From: Litoditis marina
Taxonomy: Eukaryota; Nematoda; Chromadorea; Rhabditida; Rhabditidae
DNA: 64,000 bases
Direction: 5' to 3'
NCBI GenBank assembly: GCA_964036275.1
Contig: CAXIWQ010000241.1
Span: 1-64,000 of the forward strand
A program made the translations under genes and the position numbers. The notes below the pieces were generated by a model. The model was not told the DNA's origin. It was given only the letters and a program-made list of their open reading frames with translations, and searched no databases. Below, one piece after another: positions 1 to 9,920 of the stretch; the stretch's first letter is position 1, and each line of letters begins with the position of its first letter.

Positions 1-153
1 CTGTTGCTCCCAGCTACGAAAACCTAATACGACTTTATATTCTGTGGCGCACAGCCACAAAACACGAAATATCGCGGTTATCGACTTGTTGGCTTGCAGC
101 TACAGAGAAAAGTTCATACGGCTATCAAGTCTGTTGCTCCCAGCTACAAAAAC

Positions 154-192
154 CTGATACGACAATCTATTCTGTGGCGCACAGCCACAAAA
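154..192 (+). repeat. Internal sub-repeat core 1 (39 bp)
   Basis: First of three related 39-bp cores inside the reference monomer (unit 24-62). Read in triplets, the typical version translates to LIRLYILWRTATK, matching the pattern of cores 2 and 3. By triplet comparison of consensus versions it shares about 28 of 39 bases with core 3 and 23 of 39 with core 2. It contains the conserved dyad and ends in the CAGCCACAAAA tract that corresponds to CAGCTACA in the other cores. The translation only displays the alignment; I do not propose a protein. Confidence 0.75.
173..189. other. Conserved dyad TGTGGC-gcaca-GCCACA
   Basis: A perfect 6-bp inverted repeat with a 5-base centre (unit 43-59) is present in nearly every monomer, with a second overlapping dyad, CTGTG-gcg-CACAG, at unit 42-54. 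It sits in the most conserved part of the unit. Recurring variants include GGCACAC (1,862 and many family B and D units), TGACGCAC (9,269), TGGAGCAC (13,930), TGGCCCAC (2,252), CACAACCAC (3,167) and CACATCCACC (5,243). These are mostly single changes without a matching change on the other arm, so conservation fits a DNA site better than a selected RNA stem. Binding by a protein is inference. Confidence 0.6.
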
Positions 193-198
193 GACAAA

Positions 199-237
199 TT
201 AACGCGGTTATTACCTCTTTGCCTTGCAGCTACAGAA
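199..237 (+). repeat. Internal sub-repeat core 2 (39 bp)
   Basis: Second 39-bp core (unit 69-107), separated from core 1 by a 6-nt linker. The typical version reads LTRLLTLCLAATE in the aligned frame. It shares about 26 of 39 bases with core 3, notably CGG, CT and GCTACA. It carries the AACGCGG box and ends in CAGCTACAGAA. In this particular monomer the centre reads TACCTCT instead of the commoner GACTCT. Confidence 0.72.
200..210. other. Dyad TAAC-gcg-GTTA
   Basis: A 4-bp inverted repeat around a GCG centre (unit 70-80) in most monomers, with two CpG dinucleotides. In the 129-bp monomer class one G is missing and the site becomes the perfect 10-bp palindrome TAACGCGTTA, as at 8,907-8,916. 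Function is unknown. Confidence 0.5.
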
Positions 238-242
238 AAAAG

Positions 243-281
243 TTCATACGGCTATCAAGTCTGTTGCTCCCAGCTACGAAA
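243..281 (+). repeat. Internal sub-repeat core 3 (39 bp)
   Basis: Third 39-bp core (unit 113 to unit 21 of the next monomer), separated from core 2 by a short A-rich linker and from the next core 1 by only 2 nt. The aligned frame reads FIRLSSLLLPATK. It is the closest relative of core 1 (about 72%). It includes ATACGGCTATCAAG, TGTTGCTCC and CAGCTAC. Core starts are spaced 45, 44 and 41 bp, which sum to the 130-bp unit. Confidence 0.75.
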
Positions 282-1659
282 ACCTAATACGACTTTATAT
301 TCTGTGGCGCACAGCCACAAAAGACAAATTAACGCGGTTATTGACTCTTTGCCGTGCAGCTACAGGAAAAAGGTTATACGGCTATCAAGTATGTTGCTCC
401 CAGCTACAAAAACCTAATACGACTATCTATTCTGTGGCGCACAGCCACAAAATACGAATTGACGCGGTTATCGACTCTTTGCCTTGCAGCTACAGAGAAT
501 ATTTCATACGGCTATCAAATCTGTTGCTCCCAGCTACAAAAACCTAATACGACAATCTATTCTGTGGCGCACAGCCACAAAAACAAATTATCGCGGTTAT
601 CGACTTGTTGGCTTGCAGCTACAGAGAAAAGTTCATACGGCTATCAAGTCTGTTGCTCCCAGCTACAAAAACCTAATACGACTATATATTCTGTGGCGCA
701 CAGCCACAAAAGACGAATTAACGCGGTTATTGACTCTTTGCCTCGCAGTTACAGAGAACATTTCATACGGCTATCAAATCTGTTGCTCCCAGCTACAAAA
801 ACCTAATACGACAATCTATTCTGTGGCGCACAGCCACAAAGACGAATTAACGCGGTTATTGACATTTTGACTTGCAGCTACAAAAAAAAATCATACGGCT
901 ATCAAGTCTGTTGCTCCCAGCTACAAAAACCTAATACGACTATATATTCTGTGGCGCACAGCCACAAAAGACGAATTAACGCGGTTATTGACTCTTTGCC
1001 TCGCAGTTACAGAGAATATTTCATACGGCTATCAAATCTGTTGCTCCCAGATACAAACACCTAATACGACAATCTATTCTGTGGCGCACAGCCACAAAAT
1101 ACGAATTAACGCGGTTATCGACTTTTTGGCTTGCAGTTAAAGAGAAAAGTTCATACGGCTATCAAATCTGTTGCTCCCAGATACAAACACCTAATACGAC
1201 AATCTATTCTGTGGCGCACAGCCACAAAATACGAATTAACGCGGTTATCGACTTTTTGGCTTGCAGTTACAGAGAAAAGTTTATGCGGCTATCAAGTCTG
1301 TTGCTCCCAGCTACAAAAACCTAATACGACTTCATATTCTGTGGCGCACAGCCACAAAAGACAAATTAACGCGGTTATTGACTCTTTGCCGTAAAGCTAC
1401 AAAAAAAAGTTTATACGGCTATCAAGTATGTTGCTCCCAGCTGCAAAGACCTAACACGACTATATATTCTGTGGCGCACAGCCACAAAAGACGACTTAAC
1501 GCGGTTATTGACTCTTTGCCTTGCAGCTACAGAAAAAAGTTCATACGGCTATCAAGTCTGTTGCTCCCAGATACAAAAACCTAAGACGACTGTATATTCT
1601 GTGGCGCACAGCCACAAAAGACGACTTAACGCGGTTATCGACTTGTTGGCTTGCAGCTA

Positions 1660-2985
1660 CAGAGAAAAGTTCATACGGCTATCAAGTCTGTTGCTCCCAG
1701 CTACAAAAACCTGATACGACAATCTATTCTGTGGCGCACAGCCACAAAAGACAAATTAACGCGGTTATTGACTCTTTGCCTTGCAGCTACAAAAAAAAGT
1801 TCATACGGCTATCAAGTATGTTGCTCCCAGCTCGAAAAACCCAATACAACTATCTTTTCTGTGGCACACAGCCACAAATTACGAATTAACGCGGTTATCG
1901 ACTCTTTGCCTTGCAGCTACAGAAAAAAGTTTATACGGCTATCAAGTCTGTTGCTCCTGGCTACAAAAACCTAATACGACTTACTATTCTGTGGCGCACA
2001 GCCACAAAAGACAAATTAACGCGGTTATTGACTCTTTACCGTGCAGCTATAGAAAAAAGTTTATACGGCTATCGAGTATGTTGCTCCCAGCTACGAAAAC
2101 CTAATACGACAATCTATTCTGTGGCGCACAGCCACAAAACACGAATTAACGCGGTTATCGACTCTTTGCCTTGCAACTACAGAAAACAGTTCATACGGCT
2201 ATCAAGTCTGTTGCTCCCAGATACAAAAACCTAATACGACTATCTATTATGTGGCCCACAGCCACAAAATACGAATTAACGCGGTTATCGTCTCTTTGGC
2301 TTGCAGTTACAGAGAAAAGTTCATACGGCTATCAAGTCTGTTGCTCCCAGCTACAAAAACCTGATACGACAATCTATTCTGTGGCGCACAGCCACAAAAG
2401 ACAAATTAACGCGGTTATTGACTCTTTGCCTTGCAGCTACAAAAAAAGTTCATACGGCTATCAAGTATGTTGCTCCCAGCTCGAAAAACCCAATACAACT
2501 ATCTTTTCTGTGGCACACAGCCACAAATTACGAATTAACGCGGTTATCGACTCTTTGCCTTGCAGCTACAGAAAAAAGTTTATACGGCTATCAAGTCTGT
2601 TGCTCCTGGCTACAAAAACCTAATACGACTTACTATTCTGTGGCGCACAGCCACAAAAGACAAATTAACGCGGTTATTGACTCTTTACCGTGCAGCTATA
2701 GAAAAAAGTTTATACGGCTATCGAGTATGTTGCTCCCAGCTACGAAAACCTAATACGACAATCTATTCTGTGGCGCACAGCCACAAAACACGAATTAACG
2801 CGGTTATCGACTCTTTGCCTTGCAACTACAGAAAACAGTTCATACGGCTATCAAGTCTGTTGCTCCCAGATACAAAAACCTAATACGACTATCTATTATG
2901 TGGCCCACAGCCACAAAATACGAATTAACGCGGTTATCGTCTCTTTGGCTTGCAGTTACAGAGAAAAGTTCATACGGCTATCAAA
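1660..2985 (+). repeat. 649-bp tandem higher-order repeat (family B)
   Basis: Five monomers (1,660-2,310) are repeated directly at 2,310-2,985 with an offset of 650, then 649 after one base is lost from the A run near 2,446. The rare TGTGGCCCACAG variant at 2,250 and 2,899 marks both units. Each unit contains monomers with AGCTCGAAAAACCC plus ATCTTTTCTGTGGCAC, CTCCTGGCTAC plus TTACTA, a CTATCGAG variant, and CAGATAC plus TATCTATTATG. The same order without the duplication recurs at 5,640-6,190, where the dyad reads TGGCGCAC, so this doubling is local and recent. Confidence 0.85.
1972..1989 (+). other. T7-promoter-like box, TTACTA monomer variant
   Basis: The bases TAATACGACTTACTATTC match 15 of 18 positions of the phage T7 RNA polymerase promoter (differences at -7, -1 and +1). 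The first ten bases, TAATACGACT, are exact and occur in a large share of all monomers. The same TTACTA version recurs at 2,621, 5,869, 8,211 and in later family B units. No phage or T7-type context is present, so this is most likely a chance resemblance, not a working promoter. It matters mainly because primer or vector screens could flag it. Confidence 0.3.
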
Positions 2986-3280
2986 TCTGTTGCTCCCAGC
3001 TACAAAAACCTAATACGACAATCTATTATGTGGCGCACAGCCATAAAATACAAAATAACGCGGTTATTGACTCTTTGGCTTGCAGTTACAGAGAAAAGTT
3101 TATACGGCTATCAAGTCTGTTGCTCCCAACTACAAAAACCTAATACGACTTTATATTCTGTGGCGCACAACCACAAAAGACAAATTAACGCGGTTATTGA
3201 CTCTTTGCCTTGCAGCTACAGAAAAAAGTTTATACGGCTATCAAGTCTGTTGCTCCCAGCTACAAAAACCTAATACGATT
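2986..3280 (+). repeat. Family B monomers linking to block A copy 2
   Basis: Just over two monomers, marked by CCATAAAATACAAAATAACG and by CCCAACTAC with CACAACCACAAAAG. The same pair recurs at about 6,240-6,530 and 24,300-24,590. No other feature is seen. Confidence 0.75.
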
Positions 3281-5348
3281 ATCTATTCTGTGGCGCACAG
3301 CCACAAAAGACAAATTAACGCGGTTATTACCTCTTTGCTTTGCAGCTACAGAAAAAAGTTCATACGGCTATCAAGTCTGTTGCTCCCAGCCACGAAAACC
3401 TAATACGACTTTATATTCTGTGGCGCACAGCCACAAAAGACAAATTAACGCGGTTATTGACTCTTTGCCTTGCAGCTACAGAAAAAAATCATACGGCTAT
3501 CAAGTCTGTTGCTCCCAGCTACGAAAACCTAATACGACTTTATATTCTGTGGCGCACAGCCACAAAACACGAAATATCGCGGTTATCGACTTGTTGGCTT
3601 GCAGCTACAGAGAAAAGTTCATACGGCTATCAAGTCTGTTGCTCCCAGCTACAAAAACCTGATACGACAATCTATTCTGTGGCGCACAGCCACAAAAGAC
3701 AAATTAACGCGGTTATTACCTCTTTGCCTTGCAGCTACAGAAAAAAGTTCATACAGCTATCAAGTCTGTTGCTCCCAGCTACGAAAACCTAATACGACTT
3801 TATATTCTGTGGCGCACAGCCACAAAAGACAAATTAACGCGGTTATTGACTCTTTGCCGTGCAGCTACAGGAAAAAGGTTATACGGCTATCAAGTATGTT
3901 GCTCCCAGCTACAAAAACCTAATACGACTATCTATTCTGTGGCGCACAGCCACAAAATACGAATTGACGCGGTTATCGACTCTTTGCCTTGCAGCTACAG
4001 AGAATATTTCATACGGCTATCAAATCTGTTGCTCCCAGCTACAAAAACCTAATACGACAATCTATTCTGTGGCGCACAGCCACAAAAACAAATTATCGCG
4101 GTTATCGACTTGTTGGCTTGCAGCTACAGAGAAAAGTTCATACGGCTATCAAGTCTGTTGCTCCCAGCTACAAAAACCTAATACGACTATATATTCTGTG
4201 GCGCACAGCCACAAAAGACGAATTAACGCGGTTATTGACTCTTTGCCTCGCAGTTACAGAGAACATTTCATACGGCTATCAAATCTGTTGCTCCCAGCTA
4301 CAAAAACCTAATACGACAATCTATTCTGTGGCGCACAGCCACAAAGACGAATTAACGCGGTTATTGACATTTTGACTTGCAGCTACAAAAAAAAATCATA
4401 CGGCTATCAAGTCTGTTGCTCCCAGCTACAAAAACCTAATACGACTATATATTCTGTGGCGCACAGCCACAAAAGACGAATTAACGCGGTTATTGACTCT
4501 TTGCCTCGCAGTTACAGAGAATATTTCATACGGCTATCAAATCTGTTGCTCCCAGATACAAACACCTAATACGACAATCTATTCTGTGGCGCACAGCCAC
4601 AAAATACGAATTAACGCGGTTATCGACTTTTTGGCTCGCAGTTAAAGAGAAAAGTTCATACGGCTATCAAATCTGTTGCTCCCAGATACAAACACCTAAT
4701 ACGACAATCTATTCTGTGGCGCACAGCCACAAAATACGAATTAACGCGGTTATCGACTTTTTGGCTTGCAGTTACAGAGAAAAGTTTATGCGGCTATCAA
4801 GTCTGTTGCTCCCAGCTACAAAAACCTAATACGACTTCATATTCTGTGGCGCACAGCCACAAAAGACAAATTAACGCGGTTATTGACTCTTTGCCGTAAA
4901 GCTACAAAAAAAAGTTTATACGGCTATCAAGTATGTTGCTCCCAGCTGCAAAGACCTAACACGACTATATATTCTGTGGCGCACAGCCACAAAAGACGAC
5001 TTAACGCGGTTATTGACTCTTTGCCTTGCAGCTACAGAAAAAAGTTCATACGGCTATCAAGTCTGTTGCTCCCAGATACAAAAACCTAAGACGACTGTAT
5101 ATTCTGTGGCGCACAGCCACAAAAGACGACTTAACGCGGTTATTGACTCTTTGCCTTGCAGCTACAGAAAAAAGTTCATACGGCTATCAAGTCTGTTGCT
5201 CCCAGCTACAAAAACCTAATACGACAATCTATTTTGTGGCGCACATCCACCAAATACAAATTAACGCGGTTATTGACTCTTTGCCTTGCACCTACAGAAA
5301 AAAAAATCATACGGCTATCAAGTCTGTTGCTCCCAACTACAAAAACCT
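3281..5348 (+). repeat. Family A block, copy 2
   Basis: Matches 21,341-23,408 at a constant offset of 18,060, with only a few substitutions noticed (for example GACTCTTTGCC at 3,459 against GACCCTTTGCA at 21,519). From 3,506 to 5,143 it also matches the start of the window at offset 3,505. Past 5,143 it continues with monomers carrying CACATCCACCAAATAC and CACCTACAG, absent after copy 1. The left boundary is a change from TACGATTATC to TACGACAATC in the other copy; the right boundary is the start of a replaced tract in copy 3. Confidence 0.85.
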
Positions 5349-8300
5349 AATACGACTTTATATTCTGTGGCGCACAACCACAAAAGACAAATTAACGCGG
5401 TTATTGACTCTTTGCCTTGCAGCTACAGAAAAAAGTTTATACGGCTATCAAGTCTGTTGCTCCCAGCTACAAAAACCTAATACGATTATCTATTCTGTGG
5501 CGCACAGCCACGAAATACGAATTAACGCGGTTATCGACTCTTCGGCTTGCAGTTACAGAAAAAAAACTCATACGGCAATCAAGTCTGTTGCTCCCAACTA
5601 CAAAAACCTTATACGACTTTATATTCTGTGGCGCACAGCCACAAAAGACAAATTAACGCGGTTATTGACTCTTTGCCTTGCAGCTACAAAAAAAAGTTCA
5701 TACGGCTATCAAGTATGTTGCTCCCAGCTCGAAAAACCCAATACAACTATCTTTTCTGTGGCACACAGCCACAAATTACGAATTAACGCGGTTATCGACT
5801 CTTTGCCTTGCAGCTACAGAAAAAAGTTTATACGGCTATCAAGTCTGTTGCTCCTGGCTACAAAAACCTAATACGACTTACTATTCTGTGGCGCACAGCC
5901 ACAAAAGACAAATTAACGCGGTTATTGACTCTTTACCGTGCAGCTATAGAAAAAAGTTTATACGGCTATCGAGTATGTTGCTCCCAGCTACGAAAACCTA
6001 ATACGACAATCTATTCTGTGGCGCACAGCCACAAAACACGAATTAACGCGGTTATCGACTCTTTGCCTTGCAACTACAGAAAACAGTTCATACGGCTATC
6101 AAGTCTGTTGCTCCCAGATACAAAAACCTAATACGACTATCTATTATGTGGCGCACAGCCACAAAATACGAATTAACGCGGTTATCGTCTCTTTGGCTTG
6201 CAGTTACAGAGAAAAGTTCATACGGCTATCAAATCTGTTGCTCCCAGCTACAAAAACCTAATACGACAATCTATTATGTGGCGCACAGCCATAAAATACA
6301 AAATAACGCGGTTATTGACTCTTTGGCTTGCAGTTACAGAGAAAAGTTTATACGGCTATCAAGTCTGTTGCTCCCAACTACAAAAACCTAATACGACTTT
6401 ATATTCTGTGGCGCACAACCACAAAAGACAAATTAACGCGGTTATTGACTCTTTGCCTTGCAGCTACAGAAAAAAGTTTATACGGCTATCAAGTCTGTTG
6501 CTCCCAGCTACAAAAACCTAATACGATTATCTATTCTGTGGCGCACAGCCACGAAATACGAATTAACGCGGTTATCGACTCTTCGGCTTGCAGTTACAGA
6601 AAAAAAAACTCATACGGCAATCAAGTCTGTTGCTCCCAACTACAAAAACCTAATACAACTATCTTTTCTGTGGCACACAGCCACAAAATACGAATTAACG
6701 CGGTTATTGACTCTTTGCCTTGCAGCTACAGAAAAAAGTTTATACGGCTATCAAGTATGTTGCTCCCAGCTAGAAAAACCTAATACGACTTTATGTTCTG
6801 TGGCGCACAGCCACAAAAGACAAATTAACGCGGTTATTGACTCTTTGCCTTGCAGCTACAAAAAAAAGTTCATACGGCTATCAAGTATGTTGCTCCCAGC
6901 TCGAAAAACCCAATACAACTATCTTTTCTGTGGCACACAGCCACAAATTACGAATTAACGCGGTTATCGACTCTTTGCCTTGCAGCTACAGAAAAAAGTT
7001 TATACGGCTATCAAGTCTGTTGCTCCTGGCTACAAAAACCTAATACGACTTTATGTTCTGTGGCGCACAGCCACAAAAGACAAATTAACGCGGTTATTGA
7101 CTCTTTGCCTTGCAGCTACAAAAAAAAGTTCATACGGCTATCAAGTACGTTGCTCCCAGCTAGAAAAACCCAATACAACTATCTTTTCTGTGGCACACAG
7201 CCACAAAAGACAAATTAACGCGGTTATTGACTCTTTGCCTTGCAGCTACAAAAAAAAGTTCATACGGCTATCAAGTACGTTGCTCCCAGCTAGAAAAACC
7301 CAATACAACTATCTTTTCTGTGGCACACAGCCACAAAAGACAAATTAACGCGGTTATTGACTCTTTGCCTTGCAGCTACAAAAAAAAGTTCATACGGCTA
7401 TCAAGTACGTTGCTCCCAGCTAGAAAAACCCAATACAACTATCTTTTCTGTGGCACACAGCCACAAAAGACGAATTAACGCGGTTATTGACTCTTTGCCT
7501 TGCAGCTACAGAAAAAAGTTTATACGCCTATCAAGTCTGTTGCTCCCAGCTACAAAAACCTAATACGATTATCTTTTCTGTGGCACACAGCCACAAAATA
7601 CGAATTAACGCGGTTATTGACTCTTTGCCTTGCAGCTACAGAAAAAAGTTTATACGGCTATCAAGTATGTTGCTCCCAGCTAGAAAAACCTAATACGACT
7701 TTATGTTCTGTGGCGCACAGCCACAAAAGACAAATTAACGCGGTTATTGACTCTTTGCCTTGCAGCTACAAAAAAAAGTTCATACGGCTATCAAGTATGT
7801 TGCTCCCAGCTCGAAAAACCCAATACAACTATCTTTTCTGTGGCACACAGCCACAAATTACGAATTAACGCGGTTATCGACTCTTTGCCTTGCAGCTACA
7901 GAAAAAAGTTTATACGGCTATCAAGTCTGTTGCTCCTGGCTACAAAAACCTAATACGACTTTATGTTCTGTGGCGCACAGCCACAAAAGACAAATTAACG
8001 CGGTTATTGACTCTTTGCCTTGCAGCTACAAAAAAAAGTTCATACGGCTATCAAGTACGTTGCTCCCAGCTAGAAAAACCCAATACAACTATCTTTTCTG
8101 TGGCACACAGCCACAAAAGACGAATTAACGCGGTTATTGACTCTTTGCCTTGCAGCTACAGAAAAAAGTTTATACGGCTATCAAGTCTGTTGCTCCCAGC
8201 TACAAAAACCTAATACGACTTACTATTCTGTGGCGCACAGCCACAAAAGACAAATTAACGCGGTTATTGACTTTTTACCGTGCAGCTACAGAAAAAAGTT

Positions 8301-8590
8301 CATACGGCTATCAAGTCTGTTGCTCCCAGATACAAAAACCTAATACGACTATCTATTATGTGGCGCACAGCCACAAAATACGAATTAACGCGGTTATCGT
8401 CTCTTTGGCTTGCAGTTACAGAGAAAGGTTCATACGGCTATCAAATCTGTTGCTCCCAGCTACAAAAACCTAATACGACAATCTATTCTGTGGCGCACAG
8501 CCATAAAATACAAAATAACGCGGTTATTGACTCTTTGGCTTGCAGTTACAGAGAAAAGTTTATACGGCTATCAAGTCTGTTGCTCCCAGC
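5349..8590 (+). repeat. Family B block with 910-bp internal duplication
   Basis: Begins with the CTTCGGCTTGC and GGCAATCAAG monomers, then the B series seen at 1,660-3,280. The stretch 6,661-7,210 is repeated at 7,571-8,120 (offset 910, seven monomers) with no difference noticed over about 550 bp. Between them lies a run of three identical monomers. From 5,640 to about 7,210 it matches 23,702-25,272 at offset 18,062. From about 8,000 to 8,590 it matches at offset 17,152, so the other copy lacks one 910-bp unit. Confidence 0.82.
7081..7470 (+). repeat. Three identical consecutive 130-bp monomers
   Basis: Units 7,081-7,210, 7,211-7,340 and 7,341-7,470 are identical by eye. Each carries AAGTACGTTGC, AGCTAGAAAAACCC and ATCTTTTCTGTGGCAC. 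Elsewhere (25,200; 30,670; 31,975; 33,665; 46,263) this monomer occurs singly between different neighbours, so the triplet looks like a very recent single-monomer amplification. Confidence 0.85.
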
Positions 8591-9920
8591 TACAAAAACC
8601 TAATACGACTCCATATTCTGTGGCGCACAGCCACAAAAGACAAATTAACGCGGTTATTGACTCTTTGCCGTAAAGCTACAGAAAAAAGTTTATACGGCTA
8701 TCAAGTATGTTGCTCCCAGCTACAAAGACCTAACACGACTATATATTTTGTGGCGCACAGCCACAAAAGACGACTTAACGCGGTTATTGACTCTTTGCAT
8801 TGCAGCTACAGAAAAAAGTTCATACGGCTATCAAGTCTGTTGCTCCCAGATACAAAAACCTAAGACGACTATATATTCTGTGGCGCACAGCCACAAAATA
8901 CGAATTAACGCGTTATTGACTCTTTGCCTTGCAGCTACAGAGAACAGTTCATACGGCTATCAAATCTGTTGCTCCCAGCTACAAAAACCTAATACGACAA
9001 TCTATTTTGTGGCGCACATCCACCAAATACGAATTAACGCGGTTATTGACTCTTTGCCTTGCACCTACAAAAAAAAATCATACGGCTATCAAGTCTGTTG
9101 CTCCCAACTACAAAAACCTAATACGACTTTATATTCTGTGGCGCACAACCACAAAAGACAAATTAACGCGGTTATTGACTCTTTGCCTTGCAGCTACAGA
9201 AAAAAGTTTATACGGCTATCAAGTCTGTTGCTCCCAGCTACAAAAACCTAATACGATTATCTATTCTGTGACGCACAGCCACGAAATACGAATCAACGCG
9301 GTTATCGACTCTTCGGCTTGCAGTTACAGAAAAAAAACTCATACGGCAATCAAGTCTGCTGCTCCCAACTACAAAAACCTAATACGACTCCATATTCTTT
9401 GGCGCACAGCCACAAAAGACAAATTAACGCGGTTATTGACTCTTTGCCGTAAAGCTACAGAAAAAAAGTTTATACGGCTATCAAGTATGTTGCTCCCAGC
9501 TACAAAGACCTAACACGACTATATATTTTGTGGCGCACAGCCACAAAAGACGACTTAACGCGGTTATTGACTCTTTGCCTTGCAGCTACAGAAAAAAGTT
9601 CATACGGCTATCAAGTCTGTTGCTCCCAGATACAAAAACCTAAGACGAATATATATTCTGTGGCGCACAGCCACAAAAGACGAATTAACGCGTTATTGAC
9701 TCTTTGCCTTGCAGCTACAGAGAACAGTTCATACGGCTATCAAATCTGTTGCTCCCAGCTACAAAAACCTGATACGACAATCTATTTTGTGGCGCACATC
9801 CACCAAATACGAATTAACGCGGTTATTGACATTTTGACTTGCAGCTACAGAGAAAAATTTATACGGCTATCAAGTCTGTTGCTCCCAGCTACAAAAACCT
9901 AATACGACTCCATATTCTGT
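8590..9920 (+). repeat. Family G block, copy 1
   Basis: First appearance of the family G series: CTCCATATTCTGTGG; CGTAAAGCTACAG; TACAAAGACCTAACACG; CAGATAC with CCTAAGACGA; a 129-bp monomer with ACGCGT; CACATCCACC; CAACCAC; and CTTCGG with CTGCTGCTCCC. The part 8,590-9,390 matches about 27,043-27,843 (offset 18,453), and about 9,390-9,800 matches 28,103-28,513 (offset 18,713). Two ACGCGT units lie at 8,908 and 9,688. Confidence 0.8.
8908..8913. other. ACGCGT tag of the 129-bp monomer class (first of 19)
   Basis: Loss of one G from AACGCGGTTA makes a 129-bp monomer with an MluI site, ACGCGT. I find it at 8,908, 9,688, 10,077, 11,763, 27,361, 28,401, 29,442, 32,826, 34,517, 35,557, 36,597, 38,159, 38,808, 39,973, 47,115, 48,156, 49,717, 51,279 and 53,223. 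Each sits in the unit after the CCTAAGACGA marker. The spacings (780, 389, 1,040, 1,041, 1,561, 1,562, 649, 1,944 and others) read out the local higher-order periods directly. Confidence 0.85.

Larger units (their letters stand above)
131..260 (+). repeat. Reference monomer (close to consensus)
   Basis: This exactly 130-bp unit is used here for unit coordinates (unit position 1 = base 131). In order it holds: TGTTGCTCCCAGCTAC; an A tract; a TAATACGAC-like box (here TGATACGAC); a variable 6-nt box at unit 34-39; the dyad around GGCGCACAGCC at unit 43-59; an A tract; the box AACGCGGTTA at unit 71-80; GACTCTTTGCC-like sequence (here TACCTCTTTGCC); CAGCTACAG; a run of A; and TACGGCTATCAAG. The start point is arbitrary because the array is continuous. 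AluI sites (AGCT) at unit 12 and 98 and a HhaI site (GCGC) at unit 47 recur in most units and predict restriction ladders. I do not recognise the family by name. Confidence 0.9.
1..1638 (+). repeat. Family A block, copy 1
   Basis: About 12.6 monomers that recur at 3,506-5,143 (offset 3,505) and at 21,566-23,203 (offset 21,565). I noticed only two substitutions against copy 2: base 245 region (TACGG here, TACAG at 3,754) and about 1,127 (CTTGC here, CTCGC in copy 2). Copies 2 and 3 share both changes, so they are the closer pair. Markers are CACGAAATATCGCGG at 64-77, TTATCGACTTGTTGGC, and a near-duplicated monomer at 1,021-1,139 and 1,151-1,269 with CAGATACAAACACC. The left edge is cut by the window, so the block may start further upstream. 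Confidence 0.85.

Noticed and set aside
1972..1989. Working T7 or other phage promoter
   Set aside because: The -7 and +1 positions differ, no phage genes are present, and the motif is part of a satellite. Treated as chance resemblance.
5538..5556. CENP-B box in CTTCGGCTTGCAG monomers
   Set aside because: Only the TTCG start fits; the required A and CGGG further along are missing, and most monomers lack even TTCG.
5026..5871. Longest open frame (281 codons) and hundreds of ~107-codon frames on the plus strand as genes
   Set aside because: They begin at TTG or GTG rather than ATG, overlap in all three frames, repeat with the monomer period, and exist only because the unit has stops in one phase. 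Length changes follow A-run indels. No codon bias, domain or signal is visible.
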